From an uncultured Bacteroides sp. (lineage in GTDB: Bacteria > Bacteroidota > Bacteroidia > Bacteroidales > Bacteroidaceae): a DNA stretch of 51,131 nucleotides. Numbering within the stretch: position 1 is the first letter of the stretch; the number at the start of each line of letters is the position of its first letter. The stretch spans positions 1 to 51,131 of the forward strand of contig CALYZE010000010.1 of assembly GCA_945607605.1 (NCBI GenBank). The letters are read 5' to 3'. The notes under the pieces were generated by a model. The model saw only the letters and a list, made by a program, of their open reading frames with translations. It had not been told where the DNA came from and made no database searches. The position numbers and the translations under genes are program-made. This document shows, one piece after another, positions 35,079 to 43,761 of the stretch.

Positions 35079-35483
35079 TTAAAATTCAATGTCTATCTTG
35101 ATTTCTCCATCCAAAGGAGAGCTCTTATCTTCTTGTAACTCAGTTTGGGATGTTTCCATTTCAGTTGTTTCGGTAGCCTCCATGTATCTAGAATGAGAAC
35201 CTTGCTGCTCCTGAATGAATTGGACTGCTTCCTGTAGACCATTCATGAATTTCTCAAAATCTTCTTTGTATAAGAAGATCTTATGCTTCTCAAAGCTTAC
35301 TTGTGAGTTGTCTCCTTCACCCATCACTATTTTTTTACTTTCTGTAATAGCGAGAAACATTTCGTCTTTCCGGTTTTTTTTGACGTCTAAATAGTAGATG
35401 CGTTTTCCTGCTTTGATGGATTGGGAAAATACAATTTCTTTGTCGTTCACATCCGTTCCGGCTTTCTTCTTTAAGTCTTCCAT
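35079..35483 (-). CDS. PUR-family nucleic-acid-binding protein (DUF3276)
   Basis: 134 residues from the ATG at 35483. The body (EIVFSQSIKAGKRIYYLDVK, then EMFLAITESKKI, then KHKIFLYKEDFEKFMNGLQ) matches the PUR-alpha-like family found across Bacteroidota and spirochaetes, which binds single-stranded DNA or RNA. The C-terminus is an acidic, low-complexity tail. A longer frame to 35579 would add a segment that covers the upstream control region and is unlike the family, so it was not used. Role in the cell unknown. Confidence 0.85.
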   Translation of the reverse strand: MEDLKKKAGTDVNDKEIVFSQSIKAGKRIYYLDVKKNRKDEMFLAITESKKIVMGEGDNSQVSFEKHKIFLYKEDFEKFMNGLQEAVQFIQEQQGSHSRYMEATETTEMETSQTELQEDKSSPLDGEIKIDIEF

Positions 35484-35597
35484 ATTATAATAGGTCTCAA
35501 TTTTGATGTTATCGGGTTCAAAATTGACGATTTTTTTTAAACTGTCAAAAGAAAAAGCAGGGATAATCAATAACTGCATTAAAAAATGTGATTTATT

Positions 35598-35628
35598 TAT
35601 GTAAACTCACTAAAAATACCTACTTTTG
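35598..35628 (+). promoter_or_regulatory. Candidate promoter of the nusB operon
   Basis: TACTTTTG (35621-35628) fits TAnnTTTG and is preceded by TATG (35598-35601), a near -33 match, at a 19-base spacing. It lies 36 bases before the nusB ATG. Confidence 0.6.
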
Positions 35629-35663
35629 CAGCTCGTTAAAACAACAGTATTTACTTTTGAATT

Positions 35664-36590
35664 ATGATTAACAGAGTTCTTATTCGTCTTAAGATTATAC
35701 AGATTGTATATGCTTATTATCAGAACGGCAGTAAAAATTTAGACTCAGCGGAGAAAGAATTATTCTTTAGCCTCTCTAAGGCTTATGATCTCTACAACTA
35801 CTTGCTGATGCTGATGATAGCACTGACGAACTACGCACAAAAGCGCATTGATGCGGCAAAAGCCAAGTTAGCTCCTACAGCTGAGGAGTTGTATCCCAAC
35901 ATGAGATTTGTAGAAAACAAGTTTATTTCCCAATTGGAGGTGAATAAACAGTTGCTGGCATTCAGCACCAATCAAAAGCGTTCTTGGGCGAATGATGAAG
36001 ATTTCGTCAAAAGCTTATACGAAAAGATTGTGCTTTCTGATTTATATAAGGAATACATGGCTTCTTCGGAACATTCTTATGAGGGTGACCGTGAATTGTG
36101 GAGAAAGATCTATAAAATGTTTATTTTCAATAATGATGCCTTGGATACTTTGCTTGAAGATCAAAGCCTTTATTGGAATGATGACAAGGAAATTGTCGAT
36201 ACATTTGTATTGAAAACTATTAAGCGGTTTGAAGAGAAGAAAGGTGCTAATCAGGAATTGCTACCTGAATTTAAAGATGATGAAGATCAAGATTTCGCTC
36301 GTCGTCTATTCCGTCGTACCATCTTAAACTGTGATTACTACCGTCATCTTATTAGTGAAAATACGCGTAACTGGGATTTAGATCGTGTCGCTTTTATGGA
36401 TGTTGTGATTATGCAATCTGCCTTGGCTGAAATTTTGAGCTTTCCGAATATTCCGGTTAGTGTTTCGTTAAATGAATACGTGGATATTGCAAAAGTATAT
36501 AGTACAGCTAAAAGTGGCGGCTTCGTAAATGGTACTTTGGATGGAATAGTTAATCAATTGAAAAAAGAGGGTAAGTTAATGAAAAACTGA
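35664..36590 (+). CDS. nusB: Transcription antitermination factor NusB (long Bacteroidota form)
   Basis: 308 residues, about twice the length of E. coli NusB. The canonical NusB core is in the C-terminal half (NWDLDRVAFMDVVIMQSALA, SLNEYVDIAKVYSTAKSGGF, VNGTLDGIVNQL); the N-terminal half starts MINRVLIRLKIIQIVYAYYQ and holds an extra helical region. This extended layout is usual in Bacteroidota. NusB with NusE binds boxA RNA to support rRNA transcription. It heads the yajC-ybbR-coaE gene run (39 bases to yajC). Confidence 0.93.
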   Translation: MINRVLIRLKIIQIVYAYYQNGSKNLDSAEKELFFSLSKAYDLYNYLLMLMIALTNYAQKRIDAAKAKLAPTAEELYPNMRFVENKFISQLEVNKQLLAFSTNQKRSWANDEDFVKSLYEKIVLSDLYKEYMASSEHSYEGDRELWRKIYKMFIFNNDALDTLLEDQSLYWNDDKEIVDTFVLKTIKRFEEKKGANQELLPEFKDDEDQDFARRLFRRTILNCDYYRHLISENTRNWDLDRVAFMDVVIMQSALAEILSFPNIPVSVSLNEYVDIAKVYSTAKSGGFVNGTLDGIVNQLKKEGKLMKN

Positions 36591-36629
36591 TACCTTTGTT
36601 GAATATTAAAAACTTAAACTGAGTATTTT

Positions 36630-36965
36630 ATGAACTTAATGACTGTATTTTTCCTGCAAGCTCCCGCTGCAGGTCCTGCTGGAGGTGGTAGCTTAATGTG
36701 GATTATGTTGATAGCCATGTTTGTTATCATGTATTTCTTTATGATCCGTCCGCAGAATAAGAAACAGAAGGAGATTGCAAATTTCCGTAAATCATTGCAG
36801 GTAAACCAGAAAGTGATTACTGCCGGTGGTATTCATGGGGTTATCAAGGAAATCAATGACAATGATATTATTCTTGAAATTGCTTCTAACGTTAAGATTT
36901 GTATCGATAAGAATTCTGTTTTTGCTGCAGCTGCTGACGCTAACAGTAGTCAGGCTTCTAAATAA
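36630..36965 (+). CDS. yajC: Sec translocase accessory subunit YajC
   Basis: 111-residue inner-membrane protein associated with SecDF. A glycine-rich N-terminus leads into one membrane helix (LMWIMLIAMFVIMYFFMIRP) and then the hallmark RPQNKKQKE and the cytoplasmic beta part (VNQKVITAGGIHGVIKEIND). Start may be M1 or M4 (ATG at 36630 or 36639). The next gene, ybbR, begins 18 bases after the stop. Confidence 0.95.
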   Translation: MNLMTVFFLQAPAAGPAGGGSLMWIMLIAMFVIMYFFMIRPQNKKQKEIANFRKSLQVNQKVITAGGIHGVIKEINDNDIILEIASNVKICIDKNSVFAAAADANSSQASK

Positions 36966-36983
36966 TAATGGAACATTGAACCT

Positions 36984-38003
36984 ATGTTTGAACGTAGGAA
37001 CATACAAAGGATATATTTAAAAATTATCAAACAGATGAGGGACTTTCTGCTCAGTGATAAGAGCAGAGAGTTCTTCGTTTTTTTATTTTTCTTCTTTATA
37101 GCCAGCGGTTTCTGGTTGTTGCAGACTCTAAACAATGATTATGAAGCCGAATTTTCTATTCCTGTTAAATTGAAAGGAGTGCCTAATAATATAGTGATCA
37201 CTTCTGAACCTGCATCAGAACTCCGAATCAAAGTTAAAGATAAAGGAACCGTTCTTCTTAATTACATGTTGGGGAAAAGCTTTTATCCGGTTACGCTGGA
37301 TTACTCAGATAATAAGGGAACAAATAATCACCATGTAAGAGTTTTTGCTTCACAGTTTGAGAAAAAAATCTTAAGTCAGCTGAATGTCTCCACTCGACTG
37401 CTTTCGATGAATCCCGATACATTGGAATATTATTATTCTACGGGAGCGTCTAAACGAGTGCCTGTCAAACTTCAAGGTTCGGTAAGCGCTGGTCGGGAGT
37501 ATTATCTTTCTGATACGATCTTTAGTCCTGATTCAGTTCTGGTATATGCTTCGGCAAATGTATTAGATACGATAACTGCTGCATATACTCAGCGTGTTAA
37601 ATTAGAGGAAATCTCTGATACCTTGAAACAGCAAGTGCTCTTGACTAATCAAAAAGGAGTAAAGTTTGTTCCTGCTTCTATTGAAATGATGCTTCCGGTG
37701 GATATCTATACGGAGAAAACAGTAGAAGTGCCATTAAGAGGAGTGAATTTTCCGGCCGACAAGATCTTGCGTGCATTTCCTTCGAAGGTACAGGTCACTT
37801 TCCAAATTGGATTAAGCCGTTTTCGCCAAATTGATGCAGACGATTTCCACATCCTCGTTTCCTATGAGGAATTGTTACACTTAGGATCTGATAAATACAC
37901 TGTGAAACTGAAAAATATGCCGAAAGGCGTAAGTCATGTACGCTTCAATCCGGAACAAGTTGATTTCCTGATAGAGCAAGTTGCCTCAAACTATGGCCAT
38001 TAA
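36984..38003 (+). CDS. YbbR-like domain protein
   Basis: 339 residues with one N-terminal membrane helix ([20 protein letters not shown]) and an exported part of tandem YbbR-like beta domains (for example [20 protein letters not shown] and [18 protein letters not shown]). In Firmicutes YbbR/CdaR regulates the diadenylate cyclase CdaA, but no disA/cdaA gene is present in this window and the Bacteroidota version may have another role. The coaE start lies inside its last codons (11-base overlap from the ATG), so translation of the two is coupled. Confidence 0.85.
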   Translation: MFERRNIQRIYLKIIKQMRDFLLSDKSREFFVFLFFFFIASGFWLLQTLNNDYEAEFSIPVKLKGVPNNIVITSEPASELRIKVKDKGTVLLNYMLGKSFYPVTLDYSDNKGTNNHHVRVFASQFEKKILSQLNVSTRLLSMNPDTLEYYYSTGASKRVPVKLQGSVSAGREYYLSDTIFSPDSVLVYASANVLDTITAAYTQRVKLEEISDTLKQQVLLTNQKGVKFVPASIEMMLPVDIYTEKTVEVPLRGVNFPADKILRAFPSKVQVTFQIGLSRFRQIDADDFHILVSYEELLHLGSDKYTVKLKNMPKGVSHVRFNPEQVDFLIEQVASNYGH

Positions 38004-38595
38004 ATTAGGTATAACCGGAGGAATTGGTAGTGGCAAAAGCCTTGTGTCCAGATTGTTGGAATCCATGGGAGTTCCAGTCTATATTTCGGATACGGAAACC
38101 AAAGAACTGATGGTTACGAATCTTTCAATTCGTGAAGAGTTGATTGCATTGCTTGGCGAAGGTGTTTATGTAGATGGTGTATTGAATAAATCGTTGTTAG
38201 CATCCTATATTTTTACAAATCCTGAACATGCCAAACAAGTGAACGATATTGTTCATCCACGTGTGAAAATAGATTTCATTCGCTGGGTACAATCTCATGT
38301 TGAAGTTCCGATAGTAGCGATTGAATCGGCAATACTAATTGAAGCGGGATTTGCCGGAGAGGTGGATGTTATTGTCATGATTTATGCACCGGAAGAGGTG
38401 AGAATTGAGCGTGCTGTCAAACGAGATTCTACTTCGCGGGAATGGATAGAAAGGCGTATCCGCAGCCAAATGAGTGATGAGGAAAAACGGAAACAAGCCG
38501 ATTTTGTTATTGTAAATGATGGTGAAACCCCGTTAATCCCACAAGTTTTAGAGTTAATCAATCTGCTGTCTTCAAAAGAGGCTACCTTTCTATAA
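37993..38595 (+). CDS. coaE: Dephospho-CoA kinase
   Basis: Last step of CoA synthesis: phosphorylates the 3'-OH of dephospho-CoA. The P-loop [11 protein letters not shown] is at the N-terminus, followed by [13 protein letters not shown] (substrate site) and the C-terminal R-rich lid ([20 protein letters not shown]). I chose ATG 37993 (200 residues) over a TTG four codons upstream. The start overlaps the end of ybbR. A palindrome followed by TTTT lies just after the stop. Confidence 0.95.
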   Translation: MAIKLGITGGIGSGKSLVSRLLESMGVPVYISDTETKELMVTNLSIREELIALLGEGVYVDGVLNKSLLASYIFTNPEHAKQVNDIVHPRVKIDFIRWVQSHVEVPIVAIESAILIEAGFAGEVDVIVMIYAPEEVRIERAVKRDSTSREWIERRIRSQMSDEEKRKQADFVIVNDGETPLIPQVLELINLLSSKEATFL

Positions 38596-38617
38596 AATAA
38601 GCATTGCCTTCTCAATA

Positions 38618-38637
38618 AAAATAAGCGGGCTTATTTT
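38618..38637 (+). terminator. Possible terminator after coaE
   Basis: AAAATAAGC and GCTTATTTT are perfect complements separated by GG. The right arm overlaps the -33 box of the next promoter. The short loop makes this a moderate call. Confidence 0.5.
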
Positions 38638-38665
38638 GTATTGTCTTTGGCTTGCACTATCTTTG
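38635..38665 (+). promoter_or_regulatory. Promoter of the DUF5606 gene, full consensus
   Basis: TTTG (38635-38638), 19 bases, TATCTTTG (38658-38665): an exact match to the Bacteroides -33/-7 pattern. It shows that the start at 38709, not an upstream alternative codon at 38652, is used. Confidence 0.8.
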
Positions 38666-38708
38666 CACACCGAAAAAACATCTACTAATAATCAAAACAG
38701 AATATACT

Positions 38709-39137
38709 ATGTTGAAGGCTATTTTATCTATTTCCGGTAAACCAGGATTATATAAACTCGTTTCTCAGGGAAAGAATATGTTGATTGTTGAGTCACTTGT
38801 TGACAAAAAACGTTTTCCTGCTTACGGTAATGAAAAAATTATTTCTTTAGGTGATATTGCCATGTACACAGATACGGAAGATATTCCTCTACAAACTGTG
38901 TTGCTCGCTATGAAGACAAAAGAAAATGGAGCTGTTGTTGCAATGGATCTGAAGAAAGCGACTACTGATGAACTCTATTCATACCTGGAAGCAGTGTTGC
39001 CTACTTTTGATCGTGACCGTGTGCACTTGTCTGATATTAAGAAACTGATTTCTTGGTATAATTTGCTTGTGAAGAATGACATGACTAATTTTGAAGAAGC
39101 TCCTGCTGAAGAATCAAAAGAAGAAAATGCAGAATAA
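38709..39137 (+). CDS. DUF5606 family protein
   Basis: 142 residues, beginning MLKAILSISGKPGLYKLVSQ, the signature start of the DUF5606 family restricted to Bacteroidota. The rest includes YTDTEDIPLQTVLLAMKTKE and a helical segment with DRDRVHLSDIKKLISWYNLL, ending in an acidic tail. I know no function for the family. It has its own strong promoter 44 bases upstream and a strong terminator downstream, so it is probably an independent, well-expressed gene. Confidence 0.85.
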   Translation: MLKAILSISGKPGLYKLVSQGKNMLIVESLVDKKRFPAYGNEKIISLGDIAMYTDTEDIPLQTVLLAMKTKENGAVVAMDLKKATTDELYSYLEAVLPTFDRDRVHLSDIKKLISWYNLLVKNDMTNFEEAPAEESKEENAE

Positions 39138-39198
39138 AATGACATCTGTCTTAGCCGGGTAAACTGTCTGGACCTATAGTCAGTGTTCTAAATATACG

Positions 39199-39238
39199 AA
39201 AGCCGCTTTGAAACAATGCGTATCAAAGCGGCTTTTTT
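39199..39238 (+). terminator. Strong terminator between DUF5606 gene and clpB
   Basis: Perfect 13-base arms AAAGCCGCTTTGA (39199-39211) and TCAAAGCGGCTTT (39223-39235), followed on the plus strand by more T residues. It lies between convergent genes and can serve both. Confidence 0.92.
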
Positions 39239-39250
39239 ATTGAATAAGGG

Positions 39251-41845
39251 TTAGTTCTTGAATGTCAATCCGTAATTGGAGCTGTTTGCATCCACAATGA
39301 TCGATTGGCTACGATCTATTTCTTGTGCTAACAACTTCTTGGACAAATCATTCAGTAAATAGTGTTGAATTGCACGTTTTACCGGACGAGCTCCAAACTC
39401 GGGTTCATAGCCTGTATTAGCAAGAAATTCGATAGCCGTATCGGTCAATAGAAGGTTCACACCATTGGCTGAAAGCATCTTTTGTAGGCTCTTAATTTGA
39501 AGAACTACAATCTGCTTGATTTCCTTTTCCGTCAGCGGTAAGAACATAATTGTTTCATCGATGCGATTTAGGAATTCCGGCCGAATATTCTTTTTCAGCA
39601 TATTCATCACTTCTTTTTTGGTTTCCGCTACTACGACGTCCTTATTAGAATGGCTCAGTTTTTCCATTTGGCTTTGGATATAGCCGCTACCCATATTGGA
39701 AGTCATGATGATGATGGTATTCTTGAAGTTTACCGTACGCCCTTTGTTATCTGTCAGACGCCCATCATCAAGTACCTGCAACAGAATGTTGAAAACATCC
39801 GGATGCGCTTTCTCTATTTCATCGAACAAGATGACAGAATAAGGTTTGCGTCGTACGGCCTCCGTCAACTGACCGCCTTCATCGTAGCCTACATATCCCG
39901 GAGGTGCTCCGACCAAACGAGAAACACTGTGCTTTTCTTGATATTCACTCATATCTATACGAGTCATCATGGTCTCATCATCAAAGAGGAATTCAGCCAA
40001 GGCCTTTGCCAATTCAGTTTTTCCTACACCGGTAGTTCCCAAAAAGAGGAATGAACCGATAGGACGCTTCGGGTCTTGCAATCCGGCACGGCTACGGCGT
40101 ACAGCATCACTGACTGCTTCAATAGCTTCATTCTGACCGATTACACGCAGGTGCAACTCATCCTCCAGATGTAGCAACTTGTCTTTTTCACTTTGAAGCA
40201 TTTTGCTGACCGGTATACCCGTCCAACGGGATACTACATCTGCAATATCTTCAGCATCGACTTCCTCTTTAATCATTGCCTTGTCGCCTTGCATCTCATG
40301 CAATCTTTGCTTTGTTTCTTCGATTTCGTCGTTTAAAGCTTGCAGTTTTCCGTAGCGAATTTCGGCAACTTTGCCGTAGTCTCCCTCACGTTCAGCTTTG
40401 TCAGCTTCAAACTTTAGGTTTTCGATTTCGACTTTATTTTGCTGAATTTTGTTGACCAAGGTTTTCTCACTTTGCCATTTAGCTTTGTAAGAACTTTCTT
40501 GTTCTTTTAGTTCGGCAAGTTCTTTACCGATTTGTTCCAGCTTGAATTGATCGTTTTCACGCTTGATGGCTTCGCGCTCGATCTCCAACTGTTTGATTTT
40601 GCGCGATATTTCATCCAACTCTTCTGGTACGGAATCAACTTCCATACGAAGTTTGGCAGCCGCTTCATCCATAAGATCGATAGCTTTATCCGGTAGAAAA
40701 CGTTCGGTGATGTAGCGGTTGCTAAGTTCTACGGCAGCAATGATAGCATCATCTTTAATCCGGACGTGATGATGGTTTTCGTAACGTTCCTTTAAACCAC
40801 GCAAGATAGAAATGGTACTCAGTGTATCCGGTTCATTTACCATAACGATTTGAAAACGACGTTCCAATGCTTTGTCCTTTTCGAAATATTTTTGATATTC
40901 ATCCAACGTAGTGGCCCCTATACTTCTTAGTTCGCCACGTGCCAAAGCTGGCTTTAAGATGTTGGCGGCATCCATGGCACCTTCCCCTTTACCGGCACCT
41001 ATCAGTGTGTGAATTTCATCGATAAATAAGATGAGGTCTCCCTCTGATTTCTTCACCTCGTTGATAACTGCTTTCAGACGCTCTTCGAACTCACCCTTAT
41101 ATTTGGCACCAGCAATCAGTGCCCCCATATCCAAAGAATAAACTTGTTTGTTTTTTAGGTTTTCGGGAACATCGCCACGGAGAATACGATGTGCCAGACC
41201 TTCTACGATAGCGGTCTTACCCGTACCCGGCTCACCTATTAATATCGGATTGTTTTTGGTGCGTCGACTCAAGATTTGTAGTACGCGTCTGATTTCTTCA
41301 TCACGACCAATTACTGGATCCAATTTTCCGCTTCGGGCTGCTTCGTTCAGATTGATAGCATATTTTTCCAATGCCTGATAGGTTTCCTCGCTGGATTGTG
41401 ACGTTACTTTTTCACCTTTTCGCAATTCTGTGATGGCGCTACGCAGTTCTTTGTCCGTCATTCCTGCATCTTTCAAGATGTTGGCAGCGGTACTTTTCAC
41501 ATTCAGTAGTCCCAACAATATCGGTTCCAGTGAAACAAATTCATCATTCATCTCTTTGGAGTACTGTGTTGCTTTCTGCAGTACCTCATTGGCTTCTCGG
41601 CTGAGATAAGCCTCTCCACCTGAAACTTTCGGCAAGGAATCAATTTGTTTATCAACGACGAGAGCAATTTGTTGTCTATTCAGTGACAACTTTTGAAAGA
41701 TAAAGTTGGTCACATTTTCGCCAACTTTCATTACGCTTTGAAGCAGATGTACCGGTTCAATAGCCTGTTGTCCTCGGTTTTGTACCAGGTTTACAGCCTC
41801 CTGCACTGCCTCTTGCGCTTTAATAGTAAAATTGTTAAAGTTCAT
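39251..41845 (-). CDS. clpB: ATP-dependent disaggregase ClpB
   Basis: Hsp104-type AAA+ chaperone that threads aggregated proteins through a hexameric ring, working with DnaK. The 864 residues contain an N-terminal Clp domain (to about 145), first AAA+ module with [13 protein letters not shown] near residue 205 and [13 protein letters not shown], the long coiled-coil middle domain (about 400-525) that defines ClpB, and a second AAA+ module with [13 protein letters not shown] and [25 protein letters not shown] precedes the ATG, a clear ribosome-binding site. Upstream is a sigma-54-like promoter instead of TAnnTTTG, listed separately. dnaK is also in this window. Confidence 0.98.
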   Translation of the reverse strand: MNFNNFTIKAQEAVQEAVNLVQNRGQQAIEPVHLLQSVMKVGENVTNFIFQKLSLNRQQIALVVDKQIDSLPKVSGGEAYLSREANEVLQKATQYSKEMNDEFVSLEPILLGLLNVKSTAANILKDAGMTDKELRSAITELRKGEKVTSQSSEETYQALEKYAINLNEAARSGKLDPVIGRDEEIRRVLQILSRRTKNNPILIGEPGTGKTAIVEGLAHRILRGDVPENLKNKQVYSLDMGALIAGAKYKGEFEERLKAVINEVKKSEGDLILFIDEIHTLIGAGKGEGAMDAANILKPALARGELRSIGATTLDEYQKYFEKDKALERRFQIVMVNEPDTLSTISILRGLKERYENHHHVRIKDDAIIAAVELSNRYITERFLPDKAIDLMDEAAAKLRMEVDSVPEELDEISRKIKQLEIEREAIKRENDQFKLEQIGKELAELKEQESSYKAKWQSEKTLVNKIQQNKVEIENLKFEADKAEREGDYGKVAEIRYGKLQALNDEIEETKQRLHEMQGDKAMIKEEVDAEDIADVVSRWTGIPVSKMLQSEKDKLLHLEDELHLRVIGQNEAIEAVSDAVRRSRAGLQDPKRPIGSFLFLGTTGVGKTELAKALAEFLFDDETMMTRIDMSEYQEKHSVSRLVGAPPGYVGYDEGGQLTEAVRRKPYSVILFDEIEKAHPDVFNILLQVLDDGRLTDNKGRTVNFKNTIIIMTSNMGSGYIQSQMEKLSHSNKDVVVAETKKEVMNMLKKNIRPEFLNRIDETIMFLPLTEKEIKQIVVLQIKSLQKMLSANGVNLLLTDTAIEFLANTGYEPEFGARPVKRAIQHYLLNDLSKKLLAQEIDRSQSIIVDANSSNYGLTFKN

Positions 41846-41893
41846 ATGTTTTTCTCCTTTCTATTTTTATCAGTTTTATAACATTTGGCAAAA

Positions 41894-41910
41894 GGCAAAA
41901 GATTTGCCAA
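41894..41910 (-). promoter_or_regulatory. Candidate sigma-54 (-24/-12) promoter of clpB
   Basis: On the minus strand TTGGCAAATCTTTTGCC: the -24 GG (41908-41907) and the -12 GC (41896-41895) are exactly 12 bases apart, as sigma-54 requires. It matches TGGCAC-N5-TTGC with one change (A for the final C of the -24 box). Predicted start near 41883, giving a leader of about 38 bases. Confidence 0.55.
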
Positions 41911-41922
41911 GGGTCTATTTCG

Positions 41923-41965
41923 GACATTTTTGCAGTTTATATAAAATATATAATGTCAAAATGTC
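41923..41965 (-). promoter_or_regulatory. Candidate activator sites upstream of the clpB promoter
   Basis: Plus-strand GACATTTT (41923-41930) and AAAATGTC (41958-41965) are perfect inverted copies, with a related ATAATGTC at 41950-41957 directly before the second. They sit 13 to 55 bases upstream of the -24 element and share the word AAAnTGTC with the region upstream of dnaK. Confidence 0.4.
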
Positions 41966-42164
41966 TGATTATCTGCCAATTAAGGTGTTTTTCTTGATTG
42001 GGGAATTTGGAATCAAGGACAACTATCCAGTATGCCAGGAAGAGAAAAACTGTTGATCAGATGTTTCATGAATGATCTACATTAAAGAGGAGGAGCTTTA
42101 GAAGCAATAAAACTTTTCTTATCTTTACACCTTATTAATAAATTTGAGTAAACTTCTAAATAGA

Positions 42165-42764
42165 ATGGAAGAAAAAACGAAATTCTCGGAAAATGTAATT
42201 TTGATAGATGTGGCGTTTTTGAATGAGGTAGTCTGTGATGCTCAGAAATTTTTGGGTGCAAAATTGGGACGCCAACTGCCGAATATAGATTTGCCTGCAT
42301 GGCTCAGCTATTTATCTTTGGATGCTGGGTTGAGAGGGGATAAAAATGAGATACAAGTATTGCTGTTGCATGATGAAGGTGTTAACGAATTGAGATGTTG
42401 TGAACCTTCTGAGTTGACTAGTTTGAATGGTATGGCGTGTCGTACCTCTTTAGGAGAATTTGCATTCGCTTGTATAAATCCTGCTGGAATGACTTCTTGC
42501 GAGAATATGTATCTTGATTTGATGAATCTTGTGTTAGACTCTGTCGACGTGAAACATCTAATGTTGGTGCCTCTTCACTCGTTGTATGGAGATCGGGTAG
42601 AAGATGGCTTACGCGAATTCTTTAAAGATAAAAGCAAAGAAGAGTGTGACAAAGCGATGTACTTTGTCATGGAAAAACCATCATCAATGGTTCCTTCTCG
42701 TTGTGACTTCATTACTTATTCTTTATTGCAAGCTTTGGGTATTAAATCATACGAATTAAGATAA
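42165..42764 (+). CDS. Uncharacterised Bacteroidota protein next to a LysR regulator
   Basis: 199 residues from the ATG at 42165; a TTG seven codons upstream is less likely. No signal peptide, membrane helix or catalytic motif that I recognise. The sequence is acidic with segments such as ILIDVAFLNEVVCDAQKFLG and EIQVLLLHDEGVNELRCCEP, suggesting a compact alpha/beta protein with several cysteines (CCEP, SCEN, EECD). It may belong to a Bacteroidales-only DUF (I think DUF6621, uncertain). The LysR gene starts 4 bases after its stop, so the two are translationally linked. Confidence 0.7.
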   Translation: MEEKTKFSENVILIDVAFLNEVVCDAQKFLGAKLGRQLPNIDLPAWLSYLSLDAGLRGDKNEIQVLLLHDEGVNELRCCEPSELTSLNGMACRTSLGEFAFACINPAGMTSCENMYLDLMNLVLDSVDVKHLMLVPLHSLYGDRVEDGLREFFKDKSKEECDKAMYFVMEKPSSMVPSRCDFITYSLLQALGIKSYELR

Positions 42765-42768
42765 AACC

Positions 42769-43665
42769 ATGGGTGATTTCCGTCTAAAAGCGTTTCAATC
42801 AGTAGCGAATAATTTGAGTTTTACAAAAGCTTCGCAAGAATTATTTATCAGTCAACCAGCTATTACTAAGCATATACAAGAGCTGGAAACGGCCTATCAA
42901 ACACGTTTGTTTGATCGACAAGGAAGTAAAATTAGCTTAACAGAATCGGGAAAACTACTATTGGAACATTGTGAACGAATCTTAGAAGATTATAAGCGAT
43001 TGGAGTACGAAATGCATCTGTTGCACAATGAATATATAGGTGAACTGAAATTAGGTGCCAGTACAACTATTGCTCAATATGTGCTTCCTGCTATGTTGGG
43101 TAGCTTCATCGGAAAATTTCCCCAAGTCAATATGTCGTTGATGAATGGTAATTCCCGCGAGATTGAAGTGGCATTACAAGAACATCGCATAGACTTGGGA
43201 TTAGTGGAGGGCATATTTCGGCTGCCGAATCTTAAATACACTACTTTCCTGGCAGATGAACTGGTGGCTGTAATTCGTACCAATTCGAAGTTGGTGGTAG
43301 GGGAAGAAATCACCCCTGAAGAACTGTTGAATTTACCGTTGGTGCTTCGTGAAAGAGGTTCCGGAACCTTGGATGTTTTCGAGAGAGCTTTACAGCGGCA
43401 TAATATAAAGTTATCATCCCTGAAAGTTTTGATGTATCTGGGTAGTACGGAAAGCATCAAACTTTTTCTGGAGCATACTGATTGTCTGGGCATTGTTTCT
43501 GTACGCTCCATCAAGCGTGAGCTCTACTCCGGACAGCTACGTGTGATTGAAATAAAAGAGATGCCTATGCAACGTGAATTCAATTTTGCATTACCACAAG
43601 GGCAGGAGAGTGGTCTGGCGCAGGTCTTTATGCAATTTGCTATGCATTATAATCATACGTTATAG
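42769..43665 (+). CDS. LysR-type regulator, YeiE/CysL-like
   Basis: 298 residues. The winged helix-turn-helix is at the N-terminus (NNLSFTKASQELFISQPAIT, residues about 10-30), and the effector-binding domain follows (ELKLGASTTIAQYVLPAMLG). It most resembles the CysL/YeiE subgroup, whose members control sulfite/sulfur genes. It directly precedes a YeiH-like transporter gene, the same pairing as yeiE-yeiH in enterobacteria, although here the genes are in tandem rather than divergent. Confidence 0.9.
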   Translation: MGDFRLKAFQSVANNLSFTKASQELFISQPAITKHIQELETAYQTRLFDRQGSKISLTESGKLLLEHCERILEDYKRLEYEMHLLHNEYIGELKLGASTTIAQYVLPAMLGSFIGKFPQVNMSLMNGNSREIEVALQEHRIDLGLVEGIFRLPNLKYTTFLADELVAVIRTNSKLVVGEEITPEELLNLPLVLRERGSGTLDVFERALQRHNIKLSSLKVLMYLGSTESIKLFLEHTDCLGIVSVRSIKRELYSGQLRVIEIKEMPMQREFNFALPQGQESGLAQVFMQFAMHYNHTL

Positions 43666-43681
43666 CTTATAAGTAAAAACG

Positions 43682-43714
43682 ATTGGCGGGTTTGAAAAAA
43701 GAGGCTTAACTTTG
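43682..43714 (+). promoter_or_regulatory. Candidate promoter of the YeiH-like exporter gene
   Basis: ATTG (43682-43685), 21 bases, then TAACTTTG (43707-43714), close to the Bacteroides -33/-7 pattern. Confidence 0.55.
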
Positions 43715-43733
43715 TACCTGAAAAAGGAACAAA
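43711..43733. promoter_or_regulatory. Palindrome at the presumed start site of the exporter gene
   Basis: TTTGTACCT-GAAAA-AGGAACAAA is an inverted repeat with one mismatch in nine. It overlaps the -7 element and likely start site, a good position for an operator bound by the adjacent LysR protein or another regulator. Confidence 0.5.
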
Positions 43734-43761
43734 CTTAATAATACAGTAAAAAACAAAAAGT

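Larger units (their letters stand above)
41846..42164. other. Control region between clpB (-) and the unknown gene at 42165 (+)
   Basis: No coding sequence. The clpB half holds the sigma-54-like promoter, an inverted repeat TTGGCAAA-N10-TTTGCCAA and copies of AAAATGTC. The other half holds TTTA-N19-TATCTTTA (42097-42127), a near match to the ordinary promoter pattern pointing toward 42165. Confidence 0.6.

Noticed and set aside
35484-35579. Longer start for the PUR-family protein
   Set aside because: The added residues do not fit the family and lie in the upstream control region.
38652-38708. Longer start for the DUF5606 protein
   Set aside because: It would begin inside the consensus promoter; the family N-terminus is at 38709.
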